From: Arctopsyche grandis
Lineage: Eukaryota > Arthropoda > Insecta > Trichoptera > Hydropsychidae
DNA length: 64,000 nt
Direction of reading: 5' to 3'
Assembly (NCBI RefSeq): GCF_051622035.1
Contig: NC_135360.1
Span: 13,568,001-13,632,000, forward strand
Both the position numbers and the translations under genes were made by a program. Positions 25,346 through 37,325 of the stretch are shown here, one piece after another. The notes under the pieces are model-generated. The model made no database searches. It was not told the DNA's origin and saw nothing but the letters and a program-made list of their open reading frames with translations. Numbering within the stretch: position 1 is the first letter of the stretch; each line of letters starts with the position of its first letter.

Positions 25346-27079
25346 TTATATTCTTAAAGCCAGGGCCAAGCTATCTCGTATAATCTGCTCTGATTAATTT
25401 GTAAATACACTGATTAGTGCAATTGGAAGGTTGTTTGACTTAACGAAATCGAAACTGATTGGATGTTCATAAAGACAAAATTCATCCAGCTTAGATAAAT
25501 TTTGTTCCGATCAGGTTATGATTAACGAAATTGTTGATGAGGATTCCCCGGAGTACTTATGTATTTGTTGATATGGCATTCGTTAAAAAAATATATCAAA
25601 ATTTGCAATATTTATTTTAAAAATGCCCGATCTGATCTGACCTGCCCCCATATCAGGCAAATCAGGTTACTAATATTAATTGGCTTTAGAAGAAATTTCG
25701 TATTGTCATTTCAAAAGTCTTCACAAAATTGATTCAATTTGGTTTAATTGAATTTGAAGATTTGTGATACTGCTCTTTCGTATTCCTACTCCATTTTGCA
25801 TTTACTTATCTATCTTTTGCCCTTAAATTTATAAAATATTTATGACGACAATTAATCATTAATATTTTCATACATATACGCTAACTGGGCAAATTAAAAT
25901 GGGTATTATTTAGTAAAATTCACATGCAAGTACTGTAAGATTACCATATTAAAACATGAACGAACGTCACTATTTGATCAAATTGAGTCCGATTCCCAGA
26001 AAAAAATCCATAAACAATTATGTTGATGTTTCCCTACGTCATCGTTGACCCGATTTCGACTTTTATTGTACATCAGATTATTTATCGACCTTATCAATGG
26101 ATAAATTGTATGTGCATATGAAATTTTCTATTCATACATATGTACATATGTACATATACATATATCGATATAATTTACTTATTATAAAATTTATAGTAAA
26201 ATGAGTAAATGTTTCATACATATCTAGGCGTACGGTTTCATATTACGGTTACCTTTAATGACATGCTTTAAAATTCATATAATAAAAATCAATTTAATGG
26301 TTAGAAGTTTTTATGTTTATAAAAATACTCCCATATTGGCGTTCTTGTTTTGAGAGTTTGGCTACATTCTTCAAATTTTCGGTTCGCATCGATAGCTAGA
26401 TTTCTAGATTTCTAAGATTAAATAAAAAACATCATATAATGTAATTAAATAAAGTAAGAAACATCACTTTGATTCATAGATTCGTTTTTTACAAATAGTT
26501 TGTACCGTCTAGGAATTTTTCAACGAAACAATTGTACACCTAATATAAAAATTGCAATTACATTGACTTTAAAAAAATATCACACCAATGAATTTTTTTC
26601 AATAGTTAATTTTAATATGGTTCATAGTACTATACATATATCGAAGAACTGCATATATTAATATTATAATTAGATTTACTTACATCAAAATAGTAAATCT
26701 TCGTACTATTAAAAACCAAAATCATCATACAATTAAAAATCAAAATCTTCGTACAATTAAAAATCAAAATCTTCGTAACATTAACAGAAATTAGTACAAC
26801 ACACACCGCGTAATGAGATCTGAACACTGAAAATCCACAGTGCGACTGAGAATCAACGGATCATTTTCCATCCTGAATAACACAGGTCTCATAAAATAAT
26901 AATTTCAATATATGCTTAAAGAGCACAAAATCTGCAACACATTTCAGGCCATACAATTTCGTGGAAACGGCGAGCCGGCGTCGAAAGGGGTCAGAGCAAA
27001 CAAATGGACTATGACTGTCATTGTTCATTATATTATGTTGTTTTATGTTTTTTCCTCATTATTTTTGTAACAATAATAT
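25346..27079. other. AT-rich stretch with a small tandem repeat
   Basis: At 26686-26786 a unit of about 25 bp (ATTAAAAATCAAAATCTTCG) is repeated four times with changes. No gene recognised in the rest. Confidence 0.5.
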
Positions 27080-27462
27080 TGTTACGTACGCCGTGGATTG
27101 AGCGAATTGTACTTAGACCAACGGATATCTGTTATCGGTTAACTAAATGCATGCACTTACTTCCAAAGATTATATCTGGACTCTAAGTGCATTTAGGCTA
27201 AACAATGACCGTTATTAGTTATTTCTCAGAATCGGTACGGGAAGACCCAATGTCTTGGAAATACATATCCGAATACGTGACTATACAACAGGTAAACAGA
27301 TTAGGCGTCCTGAGAGATCTACCCTTTATAAGGCGGTACGTAGGCGATATAATTCATTCTGGACTTAGCAGTGACACTGCGTGTATCTCCTTAATCATCA
27401 ATAAATGCTGTGATACGACTGTTGGCCTTTTACTTGGATCCTCCACCCACCCCTACGCAACA
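27080..27462 (+). mobile_element. Solo LTR, 383 bp
   Basis: Starts TGTTACGTACGCC and ends CCCTACGCAACA (TGTT...AACA), flanked by ATAT on both sides (27076-27079 and 27463-27466). Inside are a TATA-like TTTATAAGG at about 27327 and AATAAA at about 27399, the usual LTR promoter and polyadenylation order. A 4-bp duplication fits Ty3/Gypsy or BEL. The internal region has been lost, presumably by LTR-LTR recombination. Confidence 0.8.
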
Positions 27463-27466
27463 ATAT

Positions 27467-28639
27467 TTTTAAAGAAATTTCTGAATACTGTAATCTCGGT
27501 ATTCAGACTAGCTTTAGCACCGAGATTCACGGTAGGTACCAGAAAACACCGGGATCCCGAGATTGGAAGCCTTAGTCCATACACACAAATAGACATATGT
27601 ATATATGTGTATTTATATTTTTTTTCCACATATATGTATGTATATACATATATATATACATTTTTTTTTCAAAGGTATATCGATTGCCTATATAAATAAA
27701 TATAATGAAAAAAATATATGAACAGCAAAATAAATAATGTATGTATGTACATACTTGTAGATAATTCTCGAGTGATGAAATAAATTACAGTGATGGTTTG
27801 AGAATTACCTACTCTTTTTTTTGTCTGTTGGGCGTGCATCTTCATCGACGTATCGTGTTCGGTTACCTGTCACTTTCCATTACTTGTGATAAAGAGATCC
27901 TTGCCAAGAAATTTGTCCGGCAGCCGCATTCTTCTTGGTAATGTTTCGTATATCTGCTTTCGACTTGCGAATAACTTCTAAGTATTGCTCAAACGTGTCG
28001 AACCTTCCCAGAAAGAAATATCGTTAACAGAAGAAGAAAAACTGACGTTTTATCGACATGTACAAAATAACTTGTCAAGAAAAATTGCGACCTAAATCAT
28101 TCGTGTCTTTGAGGCTAATGCCAAAATATTTTTAAATGCGATATTCGACTAAATTTCTACTGTGATATAATATAAGAAAACATGCATGAAAGTATGTACA
28201 TACATATTTATCAAACCCAAGCATGCAAATCTATGTATGTATATTTACATGCAAATAAGTTCTACAAATCAAGAGTGGCCAGCTGTAGATTTATTTCATA
28301 AAAATTATAACAGAGAGAACATTTTTGTAAGGAAAATGTACTTAACCCTACTACGGTACAAGGAAATTCTAATGCAGACGAATACCGTGTACCCTTGCCT
28401 GCTTATTAAATGTTTTATTGTTTATTATAATGTGGCAATCCTGAAGAATAGTCCTTGCCACATAAGACATAACTTTGTCAAGGGTCAGGATCAGTGCATT
28501 CAAAGTAACTTGAACGAAAGTCGAAAGATCGAAAAGCAAAGATCGAAAGTTTTATATTTTGAAAAATAAAAAAAGAAACCACGAATTCGGTAAGTATTTT
28601 CAAAATACTTTATTAACTAGATTTTTACAAAATGATAAT
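27467..28639. other. Unassigned AT-rich stretch
   Basis: Contains TCTCGGTATTCAG...CACCGAGATTC short inverted repeats at about 27495-27550 and TATGTATGTACATACAT microsatellites. The open frames are not convincing genes. Confidence 0.4.
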
Positions 28640-29215
28640 ATAGGAATCCGACGCCCTGGGGGCTTCACCCCAGCGCCCCCGACAACGCCTTTTGACAGTT
28701 GGATGATAGCGCGTCGCCGCGCTACTGACCATTCCCACTCTCCTCGTGGTCCACACACCGTAATATGCGGAAGAAAACACGGCGACCTGAACTCCCACCT
28801 CAACCAGTTGTTGACAGGACATGGTTGCTTCGGAACCTATCTGAACAAGATAGGGAAAGAAAAAACACCACGCTGCCACCACTGTGAGGCAGCTGACGAT
28901 GACGCGGAGCACACATTGCTTCACTGTCCTGCGTGGAACGCCCCGAGAGAGGTCTTCAAGGCCGCGATCGGGGAGGAAACACTGTGGACAGGGATGGTGA
29001 TGGGTTCGATGCTCCGCAACAGAGGGAGCTAGTCGGCTTGGGAGGCCTTTGCTGCCCGGTAATGCTTAAGTGTGGGTCCGCAGCAGCTGAAAGAGAGAAG
29101 GGTTTAAGTGAGTTAGAATCTCACACTCCCTCTGGAATTCGGGCTGGAGAGGCCTATGCAAGGTTTTCCCCTCTCACGGGAAAAAAAGGGTTGGCCCTAT
29201 TAATTTAAGATTAGG
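28640..29215 (+). mobile_element. R1-clade LINE, ORF2 C-terminus and 3' UTR
   Basis: An open frame to 29032 encodes LNQLLTGHGCFGTYLNKIGK followed by a zinc knuckle C-HHC...H...C (PRCHHCEAADDDAEHTLLHC PAW), the diagnostic end of R1-type ORF2. The following 150 bp (CGGGCTGGAGAGGCCTATGC, then CAAGGTTTTCCCCTCTCACG) recur in opposite orientation at 45060-45130. 5'-truncated, without the polymerase core. Confidence 0.88.
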
Positions 29216-29240
29216 TTGTTAGGGTCGGTATTTATTCATT

Positions 29241-29262
29241 TAAGATTAGGTTAGGTTAGGTA
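29241..29262. repeat. Short TTAGG-type repeat
   Basis: About three and a half copies of TTAGG just after the LINE 3' region. TTAGG is the ancestral insect telomere unit. This length is far too short to be a telomere. Confidence 0.6.
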
Positions 29263-29568
29263 AACGTCAACAGACAAGCGAGAACTGGGAGTGAGACTGA
29301 ACTGAACCTGGAGTGAGGGGCGAGGACCGAGGGGGTTGAAAACAGAGAGGGGGGAGATTATTAAAAGAATGTTTGCTGTGGCAAAATTCATCAGGATTTT
29401 TTATACTAGGAGCCATAATGCGATATGGCAACACTGACGATTTTCTGGCTGTCAAAATGAAATGATAATTTTTAAATAATATTACTGATCATCTTATAAT
29501 AATTATCGACCGTTAAATTTTATTATCTGATCATTTTGGTTTAATAACTGATCATTTAGTTTAATAAC

Positions 29569-29658
29569 TAAAGCCCGGACCCTGAGCGGGCCGTTTAATG
29601 TTCAAATGTTGTAAATGTATTGTAAAAGGTTTGCCGAACGCTTCCGGTCCTACCCCTA
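29569..29658. mobile_element. MITE-1 copy, 90-bp deletion form
   Basis: Starts TAAAGCCCGGACC and ends GGTCCTACCCCTA, with TTAATAAC before (29561-29568) and after (29659-29666). Core AAAGGTTTGCCGAACG is retained. Confidence 0.88.
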
Positions 29659-29666
29659 TTAATAAC

Positions 29667-31000
29667 TGATCGCATCGTACTGATCATTTAGAATACTCAC
29701 TTTTAATTTCGGAATAATTATTGACAATTTATTTATTTTTGTTGATCAAAAGCTGAATAAATTACTGATCAATTAAATACACGCCACAAATAAATAACTT
29801 AATTAGTCAAAAAAGGAAGTAGTAGTAGGACGTTGACCTTTTTTATAAATTAAAGAATTTAAATATGAAGAAGTGAGTGGATCCGCTGAACCCACCTTAT
29901 CCGGATTAGGGCTAAGGCTTTCAGTCTCCAAAAGAAAAGTATTTAGCATCTCACAACCCTGTGAGGCTTACGAAATATTGATTATCGAAACGTGGATTCC
30001 AGGAATTCCATCGTGAATCATCGGGAACGCGAACTGCCATACCAGGAATTCACCTGGTGGGCAACGGCCGTTCGCAGAATTGTTTTAGCCCAATCAACTT
30101 TTATGCGTGCAAAAAAAAAACATAAAATATATACCCTCCGACTATATAGCATTCGAGTCTGATTTATTTTTCTTCTTAACACCCTCTTGGGTTTGATTAA
30201 AATTTCTCGACAAAACATTTCTTAGAAAGTGTATCTAAAAGACGATAAAAATTAAAAACCATTACAATTATAACGCGTAATAAAATACGGCCACTTCTCG
30301 GAAGGTGTATCAAGGATCCTGGGAATGTTATTGCGTAAGCGCAATATAATCACACAATTAATTCTACATCCGATGCTAATCTTGAATACACGCCATGTTA
30401 CACAACACGATATCATCTTTAACTCTACCAACTAGACAGAATATAATTTTAATGTATATTTCTACTAGTGTTTCCACCTGGCTTCATTCGGTATTTGAAA
30501 TATAAACTGTTTTAAACATGGCTTATCTAATAGTTAACATTCATTTGTTGTTTTTTTTTTTATTTATTTAAATCCAAAAAATAATAATATTTAACGACAG
30601 CCAATCAGAAACTAGCACACACTACGGTCGTTGTTTTATACGCAGGGCCACACCTAGGAGTTCAGCTGCCTGTGTACAAACTTAAATCGGCCGCTCTTTA
30701 ATTTTATCAGCATTTGTATAAGTCATATTAATAAAAAATAAAAAAATTAAAAAGGTGTATGCTCGCAGTGCAAAAATCTTAAATTGTGAGAAATATAGTC
30801 TTGAAAATTTTAGTCTCAATAAAAATTAACCAGAAAAATACACAGAAAACCAAAACGTTTTGTTCTGAACAAGATCAGACGACAAAAAAGAGAACGTTTT
30901 CAATTTCAGTCAAGAAAATATAGTGTTTTTACGCCCAATCCCACATCTAGGACATTGTTCTTTCGATGACCAACCAATACTCAATAATTCATTCATTCAC
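29667..31000. other. Unassigned stretch between MITE-1 and piggyBac relic
   Basis: AT-rich with several TGATCATTT motifs near 29670-29780 and a denser GC segment at 30000-30110. No gene or element family recognised. Confidence 0.35.
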
Positions 31001-31640
31001 CTAAATTAATGTCGGTTTTAAATCACAAGTTTTACAAAAATGTATTGTTCGTTTTCGCTGACCACCTTTCCTGTCAGAACCGCAAACTACGTAATCCCTA
31101 TATTTTTTATCTTCATCAGACATAAGCACATGTGTAAATTAACGTGATTTAATCGTTGCTCTGGATCTACTGAATGGCTTCCACTTTTCATTTTTAAACC
31201 TTCTCGGTGGTTTCTAACAAGCTGAATAATGAGTTTATCCAAAAATTGAAAGTGGCTCAATGGCTTTTCGATGCTTTTTAGCTTATGTTGTTAGTATAAA
31301 ATGTACGCATTGACGACCGCAACTTCTAAGCCCCAAAAGAAAAACTTGCGCCACCATTTCAATGTCTTTCTTAAGAAACAGTATGGTGAAGTATAGTGAT
31401 CTGCTCTATCGACACCTCCCATATATTTGGCATAATTAAGGACCACTTCTGGCTTAATGATGTCTTCTTCTATCCCTCCTCTTTTTATCCTTTAACTACT
31501 TTAGATTCGTTAGAATGCCAATTAATCAGCTTTGTCACTCTTTTGTCTGGTAAATTTATATGTAAAAATGATGGGTTTTTTGGAAAGTTGCAGGGTTTCT
31601 CCGAATTTATCAAAAATAATACTTCTTAAAATTTTCCTGT
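31001..31640 (-). pseudogene. piggyBac transposase relic (C-terminal half)
   Basis: Read on the minus strand across at least two frameshifts, the region encodes DKRVTKLINWHSNESKVVKG, then GGIEEDIIKPEVVLNYAKYM, GGVDRADHYTSPYCFLRKTL, KWWRKFFFWGLEVAVVNAYI, and finally the Cys-rich tail YVVCGSDRKGG...HFCKTC before a stop at 31001-31003. The NYAKYMGGVDRAD block is the classic piggyBac signature containing a catalytic Asp. A stop in the run before 31480 and frame changes near 31295 and 31130 show it is dead. I did not find TTAA-flanked ends. Confidence 0.85.
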
Positions 31641-34200
31641 GCGATAGAGAAATCGACAAGTAAAGCTATACTTGTTGTGGGCTATTACGTTTGCCCACTG
31701 AGCTACCTAGTGGTCGGGCTTGGGCCAGAACGTCTCGCCCATAGAGTTCAAAGAGTTAAGGAATATAATTCTTTCGACTCTCATTTCTTTCGGCCGCCTT
31801 TATTTTTCGGCCGCCTGTATGCGTTGCACACATTTGTACATATGCACATATGGTAAGCGCGGCTGTGTTTATGCGTATATAAGATATGAAGAAAAGAAAA
31901 AAAGACATACAAATGTTGAGCATGTACAATTGTACAAGTATATATATTATTGGAAATGATATACATATGTCTGAAATGATTTATTTAATTGATCTATGAC
32001 TTGTGTGTGTATAATGATATGTAATTTATCCTGTTTTAACTGGTTTGATTAGATTATAAAATATGTAAACTAGGTTATGAAAAGACTGCCAGCGATGTTC
32101 GCCTCGTGAACTGTAAATGCCCGCGCAAAGTGCAAAATACTATTAAAATTTCATTTATTTTGAAGGCTATTTGATGTCACAAAATTTCTTCAATGGCTGT
32201 TGAAAAAAAGTTTTTAAAAAAATTGATACATTTTATAATAATATGTATGTACATATATATTCAATACTCAAAAGCTATCTGGCGCAATGAAATTTCCGCC
32301 GACACACCATCTTTGCAATTTGTTTATTATTGATAAATATTCCACGACAATTAAGTAAATATCGGTAATTGCGTAATGAGCAACAATTGTCTCATATCAA
32401 GTCGTTATTTCATAATATTTATGCATGCGTCTCACAAGAAACGTATTTTCTGCAAACTAGAGATTCAGTCCATACGTCATATATTATATGTATGTGAAAA
32501 TCATCTGTAAATATTTTTTTGTCACGTAGTTATTAAACAATAAAATCAATATTTACTATCGGTACCTTCGTAGGTACAGCAGGTTTAATTTCAGTTGAAG
32601 TTAATAGTTTCTACGAATCTAATATAATAAGCTTTGATGTATAGAAATCCGAATCTAAAAAAAATGAACAAGATCACCAGACGTGGAAAAAGCCTACGTG
32701 ATGTTGCACTCGTACACTTCTTATACACGCTCCTGATGCATTGTATTCTAGATACTGACTATGCAGTGTATTCAATGAAATCTAATTGTGGAGCGAAAAC
32801 GTGACACAAAACACTCTACTAAATAGAGCACAATATAAATATGTATACCTTGCCAATTGTTATGAGTAGTATAATATAAAAATAATAATTATCCTATTAT
32901 TATTAAGTTTCGTGAATGCATTCACTGGCGAAATAGCACATATGGAAGTCCTCATTCTCGTTTTCGACATTTTCATCCATGATATATAAATACATATGTA
33001 CATATTCCAATGATCTCGTAGATTACGTACATACGTACGCACACTCTGCACGCGTTGATTTTATCACTAGCGTCTGTCAAAATGTCACTTGGGTGCAAAG
33101 TTGTAATTGCATCATCGATGGACACTTCCATGGACACATCGATGGACACGTGATTTTCTAAGTGCAATCAAGGGCACATCAAGCTGTCATTCATTAAAAC
33201 AAAATCACCCCATATTCATAAATATACATATAAGTTATGTACCATATACATAAACGGTGAGTTATACGATATAACTCTAACCATATTATGTACATGGTTA
33301 TCTGAAATTTGTGAATTTAGCGTAGTTTCTTGAAATCAGTGAAGGATCCAGGAATTTTTCAACGGGGGGGAGTGATATTAAAAAAAACATATACAACAGG
33401 GTTATCGACTGACAAATAAAGGATATTTTTCAAAAAAATATTTAATTTATGCGAAAAATTTGAAACGGCATAAAAATCAGAAAATTCAGATATTAATAAA
33501 ATTAAGTGCCAGTTTAATTTAATACAATTTCAAATTTATAAAAATTATGGTAAAAAAAAGTATTTTTTTTCTAATTTTTCAAATGCCATATTTGCTGGTG
33601 CATTCACTTTCACTTTAGCATTAGAAAAATCTAATCTACTGAGAAGCGTTTTTTTTTCAAAATAGTGTAACGTAAACTATATATGTATAATAACACTCAT
33701 AAAAATAATCAATAAAAAGAAATATTGATTAGATCAGATTTTAATTTTTTGTAAATGTTTATTCAATCATTACAAAATATATTTGACAAAAGAGAAAGAA
33801 TAAAATAATTTTGCCAAAAACAGCAAAGGAGGTATGTAAAAAGAGGACATGTTCTCTCGAAAAGAGACCTGTTGGAAACCTTAATAAACAACAATATAAT
33901 AATATTTTTTTATTTTAGTAGAAAATTTAATAAATACATAAATTTTAATTTACAAGAAAATAATAATAAATCGGTACTTATTATATGAAGTTTATGTTAG
34001 TGTGTGTGTGTGTGTGTACACTGAACGCTCGGTTGCGGATAATATAAACAATAAGTACCAAAAAATCCCTGATTTAATGACAAAACTCTAAAATATGAAA
34101 AATTATAATTCTTTGGTTCTGTTTGATACGTTTCGGTGACATGTACTGCTGAACAGATCGTGTCGGCTACTGCTGTTTCTGATACGTCACGTACATACAC
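31641..34200. other. Gene-poor stretch with small repeats
   Basis: Holds a hAT-like single end at 33338 (CAGTGAAGGATCCAGGAATT, followed by a G run), GATGGACAC triplicates near 33118-33150 and a (GT)n tract near 34000. No coding exon recognised. Confidence 0.4.
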
Positions 34201-34312
34201 ATTAGGGAAGATATGAATGTTTCCATAAATACTGTACTAAAGAATATTTTTCTTTCTGCTGTTTATGTGCAGTTACCGGCTTGAGCTGTACTGGTATAAA
34301 CGAATCTTTTTG
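34201..34312. mobile_element. Diverged half of a Harbinger MITE
   Basis: TTCCATAAATACTGTACTAA and TGCAGTTACCGGC...GGTATAAACGAAT follow the order of the right arm of the 2831-3049 MITE (GTCCATATAATGTACCAAAG ... GGTATGAACAGAC) with many substitutions. The left arm was not found. Confidence 0.4.
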
Positions 34313-34505
34313 ACGAATACATTTTTAATACGACTGACATATGCTAAATATGCTTCTATACCAATTTTAGCTTGACATTTAATTTTTAGCAGTAGTCTTG
34401 TCTTGTGAGTTTGTGACTATCCATAAAATTCCATTGTGAAATCCAAAGTCGTTAAGATGGGGTTCTCATAAAAGTTTTATGATGTTCTAATAATTTATAC
34501 TATAA

Positions 34506-34541
34506 CGACCGCGCTTATACAATAATTTATAAGTGCGGTCG
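34506..34541. repeat. Small hairpin
   Basis: CGACCGCGCTTATA and TATAAGTGCGGTCG can pair with one mismatch around a loop of about 8 bases. Function unknown. Confidence 0.6.
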
Positions 34542-34928
34542 GCAACAGGTAGAGGGCCAGGCAGAGGCTCGACCACCAATCAGCCAATAGGAATACGCGA
34601 AGCAAACATCTCCTGCCCGTCATTGTCCGTTAACATCGTATTATATACGTATGTATGTATATCGCATTTTTTCCATCACCTTTGAACATATTTCTTTTCA
34701 TGCTTTCGTCTCAATGATTGCCGCTACATAAATTATTGACAAAGCATTTTTTGTAGACATTCCCTTACAGTGAATTAAAAAAAAGTATTCCGTTAGATAG
34801 GATTGTCAATTATCAGTATTATCATCTTCATTTCCGCATTTTCATATAATTTCAAAAGAGACTTTGTATGTAACGTTTAACGGTTTAATGTAACTACATA
34901 TGTAAGTTTTGGGTGGATAAAAATCTAA

Positions 34929-35148
34929 TCTAATATATAATTTCGAAAGAGACTTTGTAACTATGTAAGGTGTGTTGGGAACATCGAAAACAAATCAAAG
35001 TTTCTATGACGACGTTATCGACATCGTTAAATATTATATTTTTTCGATTCAAATAATTTTAATAAAAGAACAAATGAATGTTTATTTTTGCCATGTTTAA
35101 GCTGTTTATATTACAAATAGCGAGCGAAGCCAGGTAAAAAAACACTAG
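34929..35148 (+). mobile_element. Helitron, family A
   Basis: TCTAATATATAATTTCGAAA start after an A, AGCGAGCGAAGCCAGGTAAA near the end, CTAG at 35145-35148 followed by T. A second partial start lies just upstream at about 34845. Confidence 0.8.
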
Positions 35149-35461
35149 TTTTCTATAACGACGATATCGATATCGTATTTGATTCCGTTTCCGGATCACT
35201 TTTTCGATTTCGATTCCGTTTCCGGATTTTTTTTTTCAGTTTCGGTTCCGGATTATTTTTTCAGTTCCGGATCAGAATTATTTTTTCAGAAAAAACCATT
35301 CGTTGTATGTGTAATTCATTTCTAATTGGTTTTCATTAAATATAATTTTTTTTTATTAAAAAAAAATTTAATAAAAAAACAAATGAATGTTTACTATTAT
35401 ATTGGCCATTTTTAAGCGGTTTATATTACAAATACCGAGCAAAGCCAGGTAAAACCACTAG
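35149..35461 (+). mobile_element. Partial Helitron, family A, joined tail-to-body
   Basis: Directly after the previous element, without its own family start, comes the inner part (TTTCTATAACGACGATATCG), a degenerate TTCCGGAT array, then ACCGAGCAAAGCCAGGTAAA and CTAG at 35458-35461. The two copies form a head-to-tail pair sharing one left end. Confidence 0.75.
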
Positions 35462-35877
35462 TTTACTATATTTTAAGTAGTAATTCTTACTGTTTCAAAA
35501 TTAAAATGGGGGTAAAATTGTGTTTTCGTCTTTATTTAATACTTCAACTTAAATAGTTAAAATACTTTATTTAACATATTTCGAACCAATTTAATGATAA
35601 TAAAATAAAACCAATCATCGTCTCATTCGAGCAATCAACCCAAGCAAAAGAAAAAATAATGGTTTTTAAACTACATTAATTCACCAAATTTATATCAAGA
35701 AAATAAAGCAGAACTCTAAATATATTGTTATAAACACTTCAATTCAATAAATTTTACTGATTTTCTACAAGCTTTTTATTTGCTTCACTCTGTTAGTTCA
35801 GTGACATTCCTGCCCGTCAAAAAATAGTGATCTGATTTTGACTTCCACTCCTTAGGCCGCTTTGATATATGTACATA
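35462..35877. other. AT-rich spacer
   Basis: Nothing recognised. Confidence 0.4.
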
Positions 35878-36195
35878 TAGCCAGCAGTATAGCACAGTAT
35901 TTGCGTTTATGTTTAACACCAAGAGATTATTGGGTTTGATCCCGGGCTAATCTTTAATATACTGCTGGTTACACTTGGATGTTTGTGACTCCAAGTCGAT
36001 CGTTTCTTATCAGAGTTTGCCAATTTTATCTGATCATTGTTGAAACGGTTCCTTAAAATTGGCAAAAAAAAATTATCCTACCTGTTGTCACAAATCTTCT
36101 GTATTTAATGTATGTACAATATGTAAAAAAATTATGTAGAATTTGTAAAAATGTATGTACAAGTCTAAAAATCAATAAGATGTCTCAATGGATTA
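35878..36195 (+). mobile_element. tRNA-derived SINE, copy 2 (intact promoter boxes)
   Basis: A box near TAGCACAGTATTTGCG and B box GGTTTGATCCC (inside TGGGTTTGATCCCGGGC) spaced as in a tRNA gene, followed by the SINE body TGTTTGTGACTCCAAGTCGA and CAGAGTTTGCCAATTTTATC, which is shared with 22685-22960. No acceptor-stem pairing, so it is not a tRNA gene. Confidence 0.8.
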
Positions 36196-36869
36196 ATTAA
36201 TTAATGAATTCATTAATTGTTAATTTCGTGTTCTTCGATTTATGTAAAAAAAATATATTAACAACATACGGGGGCTAGCTAACATTCAAGTTAAATACAG
36301 TGGCGGACTGGGACTGAAATCAGTGCATGCCAGGAGTCAAAGGGGGCCCCCGGGGTTACAAAAATTTGTCCCCCCCCCCCCATATAACAAAATTGTCCTC
36401 TTTCCATCACGCTTAAAATCAAGGGTAAAAAATAAATGGAATTTTAAAAAATGGAATAAACAAATTTAGGTACAAGAAAAATGGCAAAAGCCAAATAGAT
36501 CCATAAATTACATTGTATATTTAGTTTTAACCCTTGTCCTAGGTAAGAATGCAAAATTGAATATTTTTTTAAAAAATCTTTTTTATATCGGAATAAAAAT
36601 GGAAAATATTCTTTGCATACACCTTATTGAGTTATAAAATATGAAAATTTTAGCTTCTTACATAATATTTTTTCAAAAATACCCTTATTTTTTTCATATT
36701 TTATAACTAATTTTTGAAAAAATCATTATAAAAAAATATTATGTAAAAAGCGCCGCAGGCGAAAAATTTTTTCCAAAAATCTTCACATGGTCAACAAAAT
36801 AAATAGACCATCAAACTGAGTCACTAAAAAACTATCAATTAACTTAATTTCTACCGATTGTCTTTTCAC

Positions 36870-37325
36870 TTTACCTATGTACATATGTACGTAATAACAA
36901 CAAGCGAAAATTCGAACTCAGAATCGATCACTGATCACTAGTCACTGGACCCAGAAGGTGCCGCGTATTGTTCAAAGGTTGTAAATGCATTGTTAAAGGT
37001 TTGCCGAACCTTTTTTACAAAGGATTTACAACAATGGAACAATGGATAGCACTGTGACTATCCTACCTCTACTGATCACGTTTACATAATATAGAAAAAT
37101 GCGGCTCTGTGTGTCTGAGTGTGTGTTTCTGTGTCTTTTTATTATTTTATATATGTATTCGTATATATAAAATTATTTTTATCTCAACCGGAAGTAGTAC
37201 TTTTACCCTATAAGATCGAGGTATTTTTATTTTTTTCTCGGAAACTTTTCGACGTATTGAACTGACATTTCATATCTATAATTATAAACCTAATGCTTGA
37301 TATATAAAATTTCGTGAACACCCGT
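36870..37325 (+). repeat. Dispersed repeat R, copy interrupted by MITE-1
   Basis: Shares TTCGAACTCAGAATCGATCA, CTGATCACG, CCGGAAGTAGTA and TGAACTGACATTTCATATCT with the copies at 57985-58500 and 54370-54785. Element class unknown, no ORF. Confidence 0.7.
36939..37071. mobile_element. MITE-1 copy, 133 bp, with perfect 8-bp duplication
   Basis: Starts TAGTCACTGGACCCAG and ends GACTATCCTACCTCTA, flanked by CTGATCAC (36931-36938 and 37072-37079). The uninterrupted copy of the host repeat at about 58083 has CTGATCAC once, which confirms both boundaries. The two arms pair around the core AAAGGTTTGCCGAACCTTT. Confidence 0.95.

Noticed and set aside
27205-27699. 164-aa open frame
   Set aside because: Most of it lies in a solo LTR with a TATA box and polyadenylation signal and then runs into microsatellite; no family resemblance.
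29241-29262. Telomere repeat
   Set aside because: Only three to four TTAGG units next to a LINE end; far too short for a telomere.
34506-34541. microRNA precursor
   Set aside because: The stem is only about 14 bp, much shorter than a typical pre-miRNA, and there is no conserved mature sequence I recognise.
35878-35960. tRNA gene
   Set aside because: A and B boxes are present but the acceptor and anticodon stems do not pair; it is the head of a SINE.
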